Of a DNA stretch of 64,000 nucleotides, positions 17,464 through 26,589 are shown piece by piece. The stretch covers positions 177,229 to 241,228 of the forward strand of contig SRSL01000002.1 of NCBI GenBank assembly GCA_009735695.1. The letters are read 5' to 3'. The DNA is from Christiangramia bathymodioli (lineage in GTDB: Bacteria > Bacteroidota > Bacteroidia > Flavobacteriales > Flavobacteriaceae). Numbering within the stretch: position 1 is the first letter of the stretch; each line of letters begins with the position of its first letter. The notes under the pieces are model-generated. The model did not search any database. It worked only from the letters and a program-made list of their open reading frames with translations, and was not told where the DNA came from. The position numbers were made by a program, and so were the translations under genes.

Positions 17464-18435
17464 TTAAGGTATCAGGATTACCTTGCTGGAGCTTTTTCCC
17501 GATTCCAGGTATTCATGAGCGTCACGCCCATCTTTTAGTGAAAATTTTACGGGTTCCTTGAGTTTAAGACTTCCGTTGAGCACCATTTCAAAAAGTGCAC
17601 TCGATCTATTTATACGTTCCTTAGAGGAGGTAAGATAACACCACAGGTCTCCGCCGGTTAAGGTTTTGCTGGTATCCATCAGCATTCTTGGATCAATTTT
17701 TTTTGGATCCCCGCCGCTCATTCCGTAAAAGACCACGGTTCCTGTTTGCCTGGTTACTTCAAAACTGTCCATCAGGCTCTTGCCCACGCTGTCATACGCC
17801 ACATCCACACCTTTAGGGCCTGTTATTTCGAAAACTCGGTTCTTCCAGTTTTCATCAAGAATGATGGCGTGATCTGCACCGGTATCGAGAATGGTTTGAA
17901 GTTTTTCTTCGTTTCTAGTAAGGCCGATCACCCGGCCATGCTGTATTTTTATTAACTGACAAAGGATTTGCCCCACACCGCCTGAGGCTGCCTGAACCAG
18001 TGCCCAGTCGTTATATTGAACTTTATAACTGTCATTTACCAGGTAATGAGCGGTAAGGCCCTGGAGCAGGAGGGAAGCGCCTGTTTCAAAACTAATAGAA
18101 TCTGGAAGTGGGATCACATGGTCCTCAGGCACTCGAACATATTCGGCATTTGCGAAAGCCACATCGGCAACCGCGATGCGGTCTCCTACTTTAAATTCTT
18201 GAGAATTGGATTCAATTATAACTCCTGCTGCCTCGTAACCGGCAATATAAGGAGGTTCTCCTTTAAGGTGATAATTTCCTTTCCGTCGATAGATATCAGC
18301 GTAATTGAGCCCAATGGCTTTGGTTTGAAGGAGGACTTCCTTTTCCGCGATTTCAGGCCGGTCTACCTGGCGCAATACCATTACTTCAGGCCCTCCAAAT
18401 TCTGAAAATGTAAGGGCATTCATCTTCTCGCTCAT
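17464..18435 (-). CDS. Quinone oxidoreductase-like zinc-independent MDR reductase
   Basis: 323 residues, usual for the QOR group of medium-chain dehydrogenases, which reduce quinones or enones with NADPH. Features: substrate domain start EFGGPEVMVLRQVD, GLNYADIYRRKGNY, and the Rossmann signature ALVQAASGGVGQILCQL near 150. The structural-zinc cysteines are absent, as expected in this group. Its ATG is 12 bp from the stop of the aldo/keto reductase upstream, so the two redox genes form a small operon. Confidence 0.88.
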   Translation of the reverse strand: MSEKMNALTFSEFGGPEVMVLRQVDRPEIAEKEVLLQTKAIGLNYADIYRRKGNYHLKGEPPYIAGYEAAGVIIESNSQEFKVGDRIAVADVAFANAEYVRVPEDHVIPLPDSISFETGASLLLQGLTAHYLVNDSYKVQYNDWALVQAASGGVGQILCQLIKIQHGRVIGLTRNEEKLQTILDTGADHAIILDENWKNRVFEITGPKGVDVAYDSVGKSLMDSFEVTRQTGTVVFYGMSGGDPKKIDPRMLMDTSKTLTGGDLWCYLTSSKERINRSSALFEMVLNGSLKLKEPVKFSLKDGRDAHEYLESGKSSSKVILIP

Positions 18436-18447
18436 AAAATTCTGGTA

Positions 18448-19443
18448 TTAATAGTTCAGGGTCTTATCAATTTGTTGTAGTTCTGATTCAGAGAATTCAA
18501 TATTTTGCAGCGCCTGAAGGTTATCATTTAATTGAGATACCTTACTTACTCCAACAAGAACAGAAGTAACCCTTTCATCTTTCAGCAACCAGGCTACTGC
18601 CATTTGTGCCAGGCTTTGTCCCCTGGATTCCGCTATCTGGTTAAGTTGAGTGACCTGATCGACTAATTCTTCGGTTATACTGGATTTATCAAGGTAACTG
18701 CCCTCCCTTGCGGCCCTGGAATCCTCAGGTATCCCGCCGAGATATTTGTTAGTAAGAATCCCCTGTTCAAGAGGTGAGAAGACTATGCTTCCGATACCTA
18801 TTTCTTCCAAAGTATCGAGCAGTTTATCTTCAACCCATCGATCCATCATATTATAACGTGGTTGATGAATTAGGAAAGACGTTCCCTGTTCCTTCAGGAT
18901 TTTAGCTGCTCTGGCGGTGTCTTCAGCATTATACTGTGAAATACCCACATAAAGAGCTTTTCCCTGACGTACGATCTGGTCTAGCGCGCCCATTGTTTCC
19001 TCTAATGGAGTTTCAGGATCTGGCCGGTGGTGGTAGAAAATGTCAACATAATCAAGTCCCATACGTTTTAGGGACTGGTCAAGACTGGCAATAAGGTATT
19101 TTCTGGAACCAAAATTTCCGTAGGGGCCCGGCCACATATCCCAGCCGGCTTTTGTGGAAATGATCAATTCATCCCGATAAGGCTGAAAATCATCGCTGAA
19201 GAACTTTCCGAAATTCTTCTCGGCTGAACCATAAGGGGGGCCGTAGTTATTGGCAAGATCAAAATGAGTGATCCCGTTGTCGAAAGCAGTACGCAAAAGT
19301 TGCCGGGCATTAGAGAGATCGTCCTGATCGCCGAAATTATGCCACAAGCCTAATGAAATAAGCGGAAGTTTGATCCCGCTCTTGCCACAACGCCTGTATT
19401 GCATTTTTTCGTATCTGTTTTCTGAAGGAGAATATGGTTTCAT
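18448..19443 (-). CDS. Aldo/keto reductase, YghZ-like
   Basis: 331 residues, TIM-barrel NADPH oxidoreductase. Catalytic tetrad positions are readable: DLANNYGPPYGSAE (Asp and Tyr), STKAGWDMWPGPYG (Lys) and DIFYHHRPDP (His). The WDMWPGPYG segment and C-terminal IEFSESELQQID are characteristic of the YghZ/L-glyceraldehyde-3-phosphate reductase and Kv-beta-like branch, which detoxifies aldehydes. First gene of a two-gene unit with the QOR-like reductase, suggesting a carbonyl or quinone detoxification role. Confidence 0.9.
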   Translation of the reverse strand: MKPYSPSENRYEKMQYRRCGKSGIKLPLISLGLWHNFGDQDDLSNARQLLRTAFDNGITHFDLANNYGPPYGSAEKNFGKFFSDDFQPYRDELIISTKAGWDMWPGPYGNFGSRKYLIASLDQSLKRMGLDYVDIFYHHRPDPETPLEETMGALDQIVRQGKALYVGISQYNAEDTARAAKILKEQGTSFLIHQPRYNMMDRWVEDKLLDTLEEIGIGSIVFSPLEQGILTNKYLGGIPEDSRAAREGSYLDKSSITEELVDQVTQLNQIAESRGQSLAQMAVAWLLKDERVTSVLVGVSKVSQLNDNLQALQNIEFSESELQQIDKTLNY

Positions 19444-19637
19444 GAATCGGATGGTTTTTTACAAATAAATAAATTAAAGCCTAAGGTGTATAAAGATATT
19501 GAAGAAAATGAAGTAAATGTATAAGGAAATTATTCTCAGCTTATTCAGGAATTTATAAACAGGGGATTCAAAAAGGTTTTGAAGTTCTATTCTAAATATT
19601 ATAAATTAGATAAAATATTGATAAACAGGGTTGTGCC

Positions 19638-20738
19638 ATGCAAAAAACTACTGCTAGTAAACCTAAATATGTTGTAATTGGAGACCGGAAATTTTTGGAA
19701 CTCAGGAATTCTGTCCTGGATAAGGTAAGTGAACTGGAAAGATCTCGAAAATGGCAGATTAAATTTAAGGCCATCTGCTTCCCGCTCTTATATGTAGCTA
19801 CCTATTGCCTTCTTTTAAAATATGGAAATAAGCTTTTGGCCTTATATCTCTTTTATTCTTTACTGGGCCTTGTATTGGTCTTTAATTTTCTCAATCTTAT
19901 TCATGATGCGGTTCATGGAATATTGTTCAGAAAGAAATGGCTTAACCAGCTGTATATTTATTTTTTTGATCTTTTGGGCGCCAACAGTTACATCTGGAAG
20001 GTCCGGCACATTAGGTTACATCATGCCTATCCGAATGTTATGAATTGGGACAGCGACCTGGAGCAGAGCCCGCTGGTAAGGATCTTTCCGCAAAGTGCGC
20101 ATAAAGATATTCATAGGTTTCAGCATATTTACCTGCCGTTTATATATCCTCTTTACCTTTTTAACTGGTTGCTCATAAGAGATTTTAAAGATTATTTTAA
20201 AAAGGATTCTATAGCGAGGAGAATTATAAAAATTCCATTCAATGAATATGTGAAATTATTTCTTTTCAAGGCCTTCTTCCTTGGGTATCTCGTAGTTATT
20301 CCAGCCCTTTTTCTCAATCACAGTTGGTTTGTCATCCTAAGTGGGTTTTTCACTATGGTTATAACGGCCAGTATTTTCTCCCTGCTGGTTTTACTATCGC
20401 CGCACGCGAATATCGAAAGCGAGTTTATGGTACCCGATGAGCACATGAACCTCAAATATCCCTGGTTCGAACATCAGTTAAAATGCACCAATGATGTAAG
20501 TACCGAAAATTTTTTTACCCGGTTCTTTATGGCGAATTTCAATTATCATATCGCTCACCATTTATTTCCGAACATTCATCATATCTATTATCCCGAGGTA
20601 ACTAGACTCATTAAGGAATTCTCTTCAAGGCACGATCTGCAATATAAAAGCCACGATCTATTTACCTGCCTGGCTGGACATTTCAGGTTGCTTAAACACA
20701 ACTCGATCAAAGAGAACATCTTTGAAGAAACTATGTGA
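19638..20738 (+). CDS. Membrane fatty acid desaturase
   Basis: 366 residues with four to six membrane helices (around 45-95 and 195-260). The three di-iron histidine boxes are HDAVHG (about residue 90), RLHHAYPN (about 131) and YHIAHHLFPNIHH (about 305-320), the order found in acyl-lipid desaturases. It probably introduces a double bond into membrane acyl chains. Monocistronic: divergent from the aldo/keto reductase, convergent with the next lipoprotein gene only 5 bp away. The exact regiochemistry cannot be inferred. Confidence 0.88.
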   Translation: MQKTTASKPKYVVIGDRKFLELRNSVLDKVSELERSRKWQIKFKAICFPLLYVATYCLLLKYGNKLLALYLFYSLLGLVLVFNFLNLIHDAVHGILFRKKWLNQLYIYFFDLLGANSYIWKVRHIRLHHAYPNVMNWDSDLEQSPLVRIFPQSAHKDIHRFQHIYLPFIYPLYLFNWLLIRDFKDYFKKDSIARRIIKIPFNEYVKLFLFKAFFLGYLVVIPALFLNHSWFVILSGFFTMVITASIFSLLVLLSPHANIESEFMVPDEHMNLKYPWFEHQLKCTNDVSTENFFTRFFMANFNYHIAHHLFPNIHHIYYPEVTRLIKEFSSRHDLQYKSHDLFTCLAGHFRLLKHNSIKENIFEETM

Positions 20739-20743
20739 CGAGT

Positions 20744-21202
20744 TTAATTTTTGCTGAAGCTTACTAAAAGACTTGTGCCATTTTCGGGTCCCTCCAGTTC
20801 TAACTTCACCAGGTCGTTGGTAGCGGAAACCACGTTATAATTATGACTCAGGTCGGCTAATTTTTCTGAAGGTTCAAAGAAAATATGAAAGTCCACGTCC
20901 TTATAAGAATCGAATTCGCCTCCCGAATCGATATTGACTCTCCAGCTACCCTGAATATTTTCCAGGCTGGAGTTAGCCGATAAATTATTACTGGTTTCAA
21001 AAAGGAAAAGATAATCTTCAAACCGGGCAGTTTCATCAATACCGTCTATTTCATATTCTGAAACTCGCCATTCACCTTCCATGATGATCTTATTCAATTC
21101 TCTGGCTTCCAGAACAGGTTTGTCCAGATCATCATTGTCTTTATCACAGGAAACTAAAATTGAAAGGCAAACAAGGACTAAAAGGAACTTTAATCTTTTC
21201 AT
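20744..21202 (-). CDS. Hypothetical lipoprotein
   Basis: 152 residues with a lipoprotein signal (LVCLSILVSCDKD, lipobox Cys at about 19) followed by an Asp-rich linker. The remainder has a lipocalin-like strand pattern, with IMEGEWRVSEYEIDG near residue 43 and ENIQGSWRVNIDSGG near 83, resembling the lipocalin-type lipoproteins frequent in Flavobacteriia. Function unknown. It ends 5 bp from the stop of the desaturase gene opposite. Confidence 0.65.
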   Translation of the reverse strand: MKRLKFLLVLVCLSILVSCDKDNDDLDKPVLEARELNKIIMEGEWRVSEYEIDGIDETARFEDYLFLFETSNNLSANSSLENIQGSWRVNIDSGGEFDSYKDVDFHIFFEPSEKLADLSHNYNVVSATNDLVKLELEGPENGTSLLVSFSKN

Positions 21203-21888
21203 TTAGTAGGGATTTTTGATTGCTTGTAACTGAACGTAAAACTACAAAGCCTATTGTTTTTATTTAAGGAAATTTTAAGAATTAACAATTGGTAAGTGCA
21301 ATTTCCCCAGCTTCGGAATGAAAAAAGGGGGATAACCCCTAGGGACTAAAATTTTAACGTTTAGGTGTTTCCAGTCTGAAAATTTTAATATTATATTTGA
21401 GAACGTTATACATTGCTAATGAGCGGTATAGCGAAGAGGCCCCACCCTTTCCCCCCTATAATAGAGCTAACGTAAATTTAGTTATTATGAAATTTATAAC
21501 CGGAAAGGAAGATCATATCAGGATCATTATCCTGTCTGTAAGCCTTATACTCATTATTCTGGTTGCTGTTTTTAGGTAAGCAATCCTGAATTTCGCCTTC
21601 GTTAAGAATAGGAAAACTTCGTTTCCAGTTCGAGATGTTTTTCCTAAACTCCTGCCTACCCCAAAATTTCATATTATTGATTTTATGGGCTTTTTCTAAA
21701 TTGACTCCTTCCCGATTTTCATAATTTTTCAATTCTTAACAACTGTTAAATTATCCTATCAGTCATATAATCAAAGGTTTATATTTAGTAAATTTCATAA
21801 GGTTTCAGAAAGACAGAACGAATTCAGTTATAATTCTGGAGAACTTGCTGATTCTGACTTTGAATAGTAACTACTAAAATCTTGCAAT
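21203..21888. other. Long intergenic region with GC-rich motif and weak small frames
   Basis: No convincing gene lies here. Around 21298-21344 is a cytosine/guanine-run cluster (GCAATTTCCCCAGC, then GGGGGATAACCCC) that partly recurs upstream of the intact sulfatase at 46620. A plus frame from 21487 to 21579 would encode a 30-residue single-helix peptide (MKFITGKEDHIRIIILSVSL...), possibly a small membrane protein, but unsupported. The last 150 bp are AT-rich and should contain the promoter of the lipoprotein gene at 21889. Confidence 0.4.
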
Positions 21889-22530
21889 ATGAAAGCGAAA
21901 TTTATTCCCCTTTTACTTCTTGCCTTCTTACTTTTTTCCTGTGGCCCCAGCACCCAGATAACCGGGGCATGGACCAAGGATAATATTTCATCTATGGGTC
22001 CCTATAAAAAGGTGTATATAGCAGCATTGACTCCTAATGTAAATGCACAAAACTCTCTCGAGAACAACCTCGCAGCTGCAGCCAGGGAAAGAGGGATTGA
22101 AGCGGTAACCAGCAAGCAAAGCTTTACCAGAACCTTTACCCAGGAAAATCAGCCTTCAAAAGCTGAAATCCTCGATAATATTCGCGCTCAGAATGCCGAT
22201 GCCATATTTACAGTAACCCTTGTCGATAAGGAATCTGAAACCAGATATGTACCCGGAAATACTACCTATGCTCCCATGGCCTATGGACCTTATTATGGTA
22301 GTTTTTATACTTATTATAATACCATGTATCCAATTACCTATGACCCGGGATATTATGCAACCGATAAGATCTATTATCTCGAAAGCAACCTGTATGATGC
22401 CCAGACCGAGGAGCTTTTATGGTCTGCCCAGTCTAAAACGGTGAATCCTTCCAGCATCGATTCATTTGCAAGAGATTATACCGAAGCTATGATAAAAGAA
22501 TTGGTGGAAGATGGGGTTTTGAAGGAATAA
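21889..22530 (+). CDS. Hypothetical lipoprotein (DUF4136-like)
   Basis: 213 residues with a lipoprotein signal peptide (LLLLAFLLFSCGPS, Cys at about 18). The mature protein has an alpha/beta pattern (KKVYIAALTPNVN, NADAIFTVTLVDKE, YYLESNLYDAQTEELLWSAQSK) with a Tyr/Gly/Pro-rich insertion near 120-160. The EELLWSAQSKT segment and spacing recall DUF4136 or similar envelope lipoproteins of unknown role. It precedes a FadL-like barrel gene by 33 bp, so the pair may be cotranscribed. Confidence 0.7.
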   Translation: MKAKFIPLLLLAFLLFSCGPSTQITGAWTKDNISSMGPYKKVYIAALTPNVNAQNSLENNLAAAARERGIEAVTSKQSFTRTFTQENQPSKAEILDNIRAQNADAIFTVTLVDKESETRYVPGNTTYAPMAYGPYYGSFYTYYNTMYPITYDPGYYATDKIYYLESNLYDAQTEELLWSAQSKTVNPSSIDSFARDYTEAMIKELVEDGVLKE

Positions 22531-22563
22531 TTGCCTGGAAATACCGGGCTGAATTTTAATAGC

Positions 22564-24000
22564 ATGAAAAAATTCATTCCGCTTTTTTTGCTCCTGTGCC
22601 TGGGAAATATTCAGGCACAGGATACTCATTACTGGACTCAGCAATTCGGAACCCGTTCTGCCTTACTTTCAGGAGCGGTTCTTGGGGGAACCAACGATAA
22701 CACCATGATCTATTACAATCCTGGCGGATTGGGTTTTCTTGATAATTCCTCTGTTTCCATCAATGCGAGCGCCTATAGCTTTGGTAATATTACCGTGGAG
22801 AATGCATTGGGCCAACGTGCAGATTTTGAAAGCAATCAGTTAGGGTCGATTCCATTGGTTGCTGGCGGGATGATTAAATTAAAAGATCAGAAATGGAAAA
22901 TAGGTTATGCCTTTATTAATCCGGTGGATTTTAGCTTTAAGGGGATAGCCAGGCTCGAGAATAATTTTGAGATAATAGATGATGCTGAAAGCCCCGGGCT
23001 GGAAGAACTGGTTGCTGAAGCAGCTGTCACGACGAAAACTTCAGAGATCATTTTTGCCCTGGGCCTGGGCAGAAAATTAAACGATAACTGGTCTATAGGT
23101 CTTAGTAATTTATTCACGGTACGTTCGCATTCCTACCAACGCAATTTTTCCACCTATGTTTTTATGAACGACGAAGATCGCAGCCTGGTTGGTGCAAACC
23201 AGACTCAGAATGTAGAGTATTACAACGTACGTTATGCAGCAAAATTTGGCGCCGTGTATCAAAGCGGAAACTGGAGTACCGGCCTTACCCTTACCACTCC
23301 ATCTGTAAATTTCTTTGGTAATGGTACGCTCGCAAATAATATTGCGGTACGAAATCTTAGACTTTTTGATGAAGATCGTATTAGTGGAGTGGCCACGGCG
23401 AGACAGGCGGAACTTAAGAGCACCTTTAAATCTCCCTTTTCAGTAGCTTTGGGAACTAATTATAACAAAGGTAGTTCCAGTGCAGGAATTGCCGTGCAAT
23501 ATTTTAATTCCATCGATATCTATGATATTATGGAGCCAGTTCCTGGAACTTTTGTACGTCCGGCAGAACTGGCACCAGAACTTCAAAGCGATAGATTCCT
23601 TCGGAACAGGGCCGGAGCCGAATCGGTTTTGAATATCGCCATAGGATATGAACATCAGCTTACCGAATCGCTTTCATTATTGGTGAGCGCAAGGAATGAT
23701 ATGTCTTATTTTGATGATAGGCTTAACGATGGTCCCGGAATAAAAACTTCCATAAGTTCCTGGGATATCTATCATTTTACAGGAGGGGTAAACCTTGATT
23801 ACAAAAGAAGCAGTCTTAGCCTTGGAGCCTTATTTAGCAATGGAACTACGGGTAAATACGAACAACCCGGTAATGTAGATCCTGGTAATCTCAATTTACT
23901 GGAAGGTACGACCACTATTACTGAAGCAAGGTATTTTAATATTGGTATCCTTATTGGCTATACTCTAAATATTGGCCAAATTATACCGAATGAGGATTAA
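22564..24000 (+). CDS. FadL/OmpP1-like outer-membrane transporter
   Basis: About 478 residues from the ATG at 22564, which starts a signal peptide (MKKFIPLFLLLCLGNIQA). The mature N-terminus contains GTRSALLSGAVLGGTNDNTMIYYNPGGLGFL; the NPGGLG turn is typical of the FadL/TodX family, whose members let hydrophobic compounds cross the outer membrane. The remainder alternates beta strands (NWSTGLTLTTPSVNF, SLSLGALFSNGTTG) and ends YFNIGILIGYTLNIGQ. Likely role: uptake of fatty acids or other hydrophobic molecules. A TTG-initiated extension of 11 residues is rejected because it would precede the signal peptide. Confidence 0.75.
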   Translation: MKKFIPLFLLLCLGNIQAQDTHYWTQQFGTRSALLSGAVLGGTNDNTMIYYNPGGLGFLDNSSVSINASAYSFGNITVENALGQRADFESNQLGSIPLVAGGMIKLKDQKWKIGYAFINPVDFSFKGIARLENNFEIIDDAESPGLEELVAEAAVTTKTSEIIFALGLGRKLNDNWSIGLSNLFTVRSHSYQRNFSTYVFMNDEDRSLVGANQTQNVEYYNVRYAAKFGAVYQSGNWSTGLTLTTPSVNFFGNGTLANNIAVRNLRLFDEDRISGVATARQAELKSTFKSPFSVALGTNYNKGSSSAGIAVQYFNSIDIYDIMEPVPGTFVRPAELAPELQSDRFLRNRAGAESVLNIAIGYEHQLTESLSLLVSARNDMSYFDDRLNDGPGIKTSISSWDIYHFTGGVNLDYKRSSLSLGALFSNGTTGKYEQPGNVDPGNLNLLEGTTTITEARYFNIGILIGYTLNIGQIIPNED

Positions 24001-24213
24001 CTTTAGAGTTCTATCCTGAATAATTCTTACTGCATAAACAAATCATAAATCAACCTGAAAATTTCTTATTTAACTGAATTTCAGATAAATAAAACAAAAT
24101 TTATTTCTAAATTTAAAAAGGCTTTTCAAAAGACTCCCCTGAATCACCAATAAGAATTTCTTGAGCTTTCCCTGCCAGTCTTGGCAATTTGTTTACGGTA
24201 AATTGAACATATT

Positions 24214-25044
24214 ATGAAAAGGAAATGGCAAGTAATAAGTTGGGTAATATTTCTTTTTTCGATCTCACTAATGCAGGCGCAAACCTTCACCATGGGGAAA
24301 AAATGCCAGGAGATCTATCAGCGTACTGAAACTGCCCTGGAGCAGGATGCTTACCAGGAAGCATTGAATATCCTGGTAGAATTTTCAGATGAATGCAAAA
24401 CCAGGGACGCCCGGGAGTTACGAAGTGTTGCTAAGGCCGAAGCATATAATGGGCTTGGGCAGTACGACGATGCCATCAGGGAGGCAGATCTGGCTCTTGA
24501 TGCAACAAAAGGCGAAAGCCTGAATGCATGGTTTCAGAAGGGAATCGCCCAGAATAAGAAAGGAGATATCGAAGCTTCCAGGAGTTCCCTGGAAAAGGTA
24601 ATGTCTCTTACCGAAATGAATCAGAATACTCCGCAAAGGGCATCCAATTACGCCCTGATGGGTGCACTATACAGCAGGCAGTTAAATCAGCCCGACTCTG
24701 CATTTTATTATCTGAACAAAGCCAAGGAACTCGATCCTGGAAATCCCGATTTTATGATACAGGAAGGCGATATATACGTACATATGAACCAATACGACAA
24801 GGCTTTCCAGGCTTATGATAACGCGCAGGCTGCAGGAAAGGACGACTTGGAAATCTACATTATTAAAAGCGAGGCACGCCTGAAACAAATGGAACATCAG
24901 TACGGCACTACCAATGCCCAGGAATTAAAATCAAAAATGACTACACAGGAAAAAGAGGTGCTATGCACAGATATGAAAAAAGCAATAGATATGGGTTGGA
25001 GGGATATGAACAAAGACATGTTTGTCGCCCTGGTTTGTAATTAA
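24214..25044 (+). CDS. Secreted tetratricopeptide-repeat protein
   Basis: 276 residues: signal peptide (residues 1-22, ending LMQAQ), then at least four TPR-like units, for example AYNGLGQYDDAIREADLAL, AWFQKGIAQNKKGDIEASR, YALMGALYSRQLNQPDSAFYYL and QEGDIYVHMNQYDKAFQAYD. TPRs form protein-binding solenoids; a periplasmic scaffold is likely. The OmpA-type lipoprotein gene follows after 11 bp, so the two form an operon with a shared terminator at 25.73 kb. Confidence 0.82.
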   Translation: MKRKWQVISWVIFLFSISLMQAQTFTMGKKCQEIYQRTETALEQDAYQEALNILVEFSDECKTRDARELRSVAKAEAYNGLGQYDDAIREADLALDATKGESLNAWFQKGIAQNKKGDIEASRSSLEKVMSLTEMNQNTPQRASNYALMGALYSRQLNQPDSAFYYLNKAKELDPGNPDFMIQEGDIYVHMNQYDKAFQAYDNAQAAGKDDLEIYIIKSEARLKQMEHQYGTTNAQELKSKMTTQEKEVLCTDMKKAIDMGWRDMNKDMFVALVCN

Positions 25045-25055
25045 AAAAGGTAGAT

Positions 25056-25703
25056 ATGAAAAAGACATTCACAGTATTATTGGTATTTAGCCTGATTGCA
25101 GGTTGTAGTTCATGGAACAAGCAACAAAAAGGAACGGCTGCGGGGGCAGCAGGTGGTGCGTTGATTGGTGCCGCCGTTTCCAAAGGTAGCGTTTGGGGTG
25201 TTCTTGCCGGAGCCGCTATTGGTGGTGCCGCTGGGAACCTTATTGGTAAGCATATGGATGAACAGGCAAGAGAACTGGAACAAGCCGTTCCAACTGCCGA
25301 GGTGAACCGGGTAGGAGAAGGTATCAATATGACCTTCGATTCCAGTTTAGCATTCCAGATCAATTCCGCAGAGGTCAGCGATTCCTATAAGGATGAACTA
25401 AGAAGTGTCGCCGAGGTATTTAAAAAGTATGATGATACCAATATCCTTATAGAAGGCCATACCGATGATACCGGGGAAGAAGCTTATAATATGGAATTAT
25501 CAAAAAAACGAGCCCAGGCTGTAGAAGCTTTTTTAATTAGCCAGGGGGTAAGCTCTTCCAGGCTCACTACCAAGTGGTACGGGGAAAGCCAGCCCAAGTA
25601 TGAGAATACTGAAGTCGATCGCGCCAAGAACCGCCGTGTGGAACTGGCGATTTATGCGAATGATGATATGGTAGAGGCCGCAAAGGAAGGAACATTAGAT
25701 TAG
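25056..25703 (+). CDS. OmpA-family peptidoglycan-binding lipoprotein
   Basis: 215 residues. Lipobox LIAGCSSW gives an N-acyl Cys at about 17. Residues 30-70 are a glycine zipper (AAGAAGGALIGAAVSKGSVW, GAAIGGAAGNLIG), and residues 95-205 an OmpA C-terminal domain with ILIEGHTDDTGEEAYNMELSKKRAQAV and DRAKNRRVELAI, including the Asp and Arg that bind diaminopimelate in this family. It anchors the envelope to peptidoglycan. Second gene of an operon with the TPR protein. Confidence 0.9.
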   Translation: MKKTFTVLLVFSLIAGCSSWNKQQKGTAAGAAGGALIGAAVSKGSVWGVLAGAAIGGAAGNLIGKHMDEQARELEQAVPTAEVNRVGEGINMTFDSSLAFQINSAEVSDSYKDELRSVAEVFKKYDDTNILIEGHTDDTGEEAYNMELSKKRAQAVEAFLISQGVSSSRLTTKWYGESQPKYENTEVDRAKNRRVELAIYANDDMVEAAKEGTLD

Positions 25704-25727
25704 ATTATTTGTTAACCATTCTGGAAT

Positions 25728-25766
25728 AACCTCAGTCAGACTTTTAGATCGGGCTGAGGTTTTCTC
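25728..25766 (+). terminator. Rho-independent terminator after the OmpA gene
   Basis: AACCTCAG (25728-25735) pairs exactly with CTGAGGTT (25754-25761) over an 18-base loop and is followed by TTCTCTT. It lies 25 bp after the OmpA-family stop codon. Confidence 0.7.
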
Positions 25767-25779
25767 TTAAGCAACGGCC

Positions 25780-25895
25780 GCGATTAACGCCAGTGTGCGG
25801 AATTTAGCACGCGGAGTTGTCGGCTTATTGTATTGTTGTTTGGAGTTCTAAGTTATTCTTTTTCCTGAAATACCGCATATTGGGTCGTTAATCGC
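25780..25895. repeat. Element bounded by 10-bp inverted repeats (attC-like appearance)
   Basis: GCGATTAACG (25780-25789) and CGTTAATCGC (25886-25895) are perfect inverted repeats enclosing 96 bp with further GC-rich partly complementary segments (GTGCGG, TAGCACGCGG, TACCGCATA). The motif GTTAGCAGC follows at 25897. It lies immediately 3' of the antitoxin gene. Such folded elements recur beside toxin-antitoxin and orphan genes in flavobacterial genomes, but I cannot show a second copy here. Confidence 0.4.
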
Positions 25896-25918
25896 TGTTA
25901 GCAGCTGTATTTCTTATT

Positions 25919-26248
25919 CTAAGCAACCTTGAAATCCCCATCAGCCATTTCTATGCTGAACTTTATATTTGCTTTTAATGCTTTGAAAACCTTTAAAATT
26001 GTTTCAATAGTTACATTTTTAGCATTTCTCTCTAATTTTGAAATTTGAGATTTTTGAACACCAATTAATTCTCCGAGTTGTTCTTGAGTCAGATGTCTTT
26101 CTTTTCTAACTGATTTTATCATTTCTCCAAGCACATCCAATCTTAAATCAAATTCATATTTTTCTCTTTCTTCAGAACCAATTTCTCCAATATGCTTATC
26201 CTTCATTTGGTCTAAAGTCATTCTTCTAATTTTCTTCTTTGTTTCCAT
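25919..26248 (-). CDS. XRE-family antitoxin/transcriptional regulator (HigA-like)
   Basis: 109 residues. The helix-turn-helix lies at about 45-95: EMIKSVRKERHLTQEQLGEL IGVQKSQISKLERNAKNVTI, a classic Cro/cI-type HTH. Residues 1-40 are basic and charged (MTLDQMKDKHIGEIGSEERE), typical of antitoxins encoded after a HigB/RelE-type toxin. The gene is intact and begins 5 bp after the stop of a HigB-like toxin pseudogene, the usual toxin-first order of higBA. It may persist as an autoregulator or orphan antitoxin. Confidence 0.85.
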   Translation of the reverse strand: METKKKIRRMTLDQMKDKHIGEIGSEEREKYEFDLRLDVLGEMIKSVRKERHLTQEQLGELIGVQKSQISKLERNAKNVTIETILKVFKALKANIKFSIEMADGDFKVA

Positions 26249-26253
26249 AACTC

Positions 26254-26589
26254 TTACTTTTCTTTTAAATAATCAGTCCTGATTTTTTCTGCTTTATCGA
26301 TTTCAGCCTTTGGAACTTTACTCACTTTCTTCACAATTCCGTGTGTTGAAATTACTAAAGTATCTTTATTATCAGTTTTGTCCTAAAACGCAAATAATCT
26401 ATATTGAATACCACTAAATTTCGTTCTGAACTCCCAAATATTATCTGTCAGCTTTTTAAATAACTTTGGATCATTTACATATTTGGCTTTGTCAATATTG
26501 TAGATTATTTTCTTTCTGGAATTCGGATCCAAACTTTCTATGAAGTCTATTGCCTGGTCCAAAAAGAGAACGTCAAATTTTTCTTTCAG
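26254..26589 (-). pseudogene. HigB-type toxin (phage-derived Gp49-like/RelE fold) with lost start and internal amber stop
   Basis: A continuous minus-strand frame of 111 codons reads KEKFDVLFLDQAIDFIESLD, then DKAKYVNDPKLFKKLTDNIW, EFRTKFSGIQYRLFAF, an in-frame TAG at 26383-26385, then DKTDNKDTLVISTHGIVKKV and a normal TAA at 26254. This is the full HigB/Gp49-like toxin, a ribosome-dependent mRNA interferase fold. The TAG falls where relatives have Trp (FAFWDKT), so TGG became TAG. No ATG precedes the frame: the position where a start is expected is CTG (26587-26589). It is therefore inactivated, while the antitoxin 5 bp downstream is intact. Confidence 0.85.

Noticed and set aside
21397-21732. 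Small frames on both strands in the 686-bp gap
   Set aside because: They overlap each other, start poorly and lack a recognised family; a 30-residue membrane peptide from 21487 remains only a possibility.
26383-26385. TAG as a pyrrolysine codon in the toxin
   Set aside because: The family has Trp at this place, the start codon is lost too, and pyrrolysine systems are not expected in this group.
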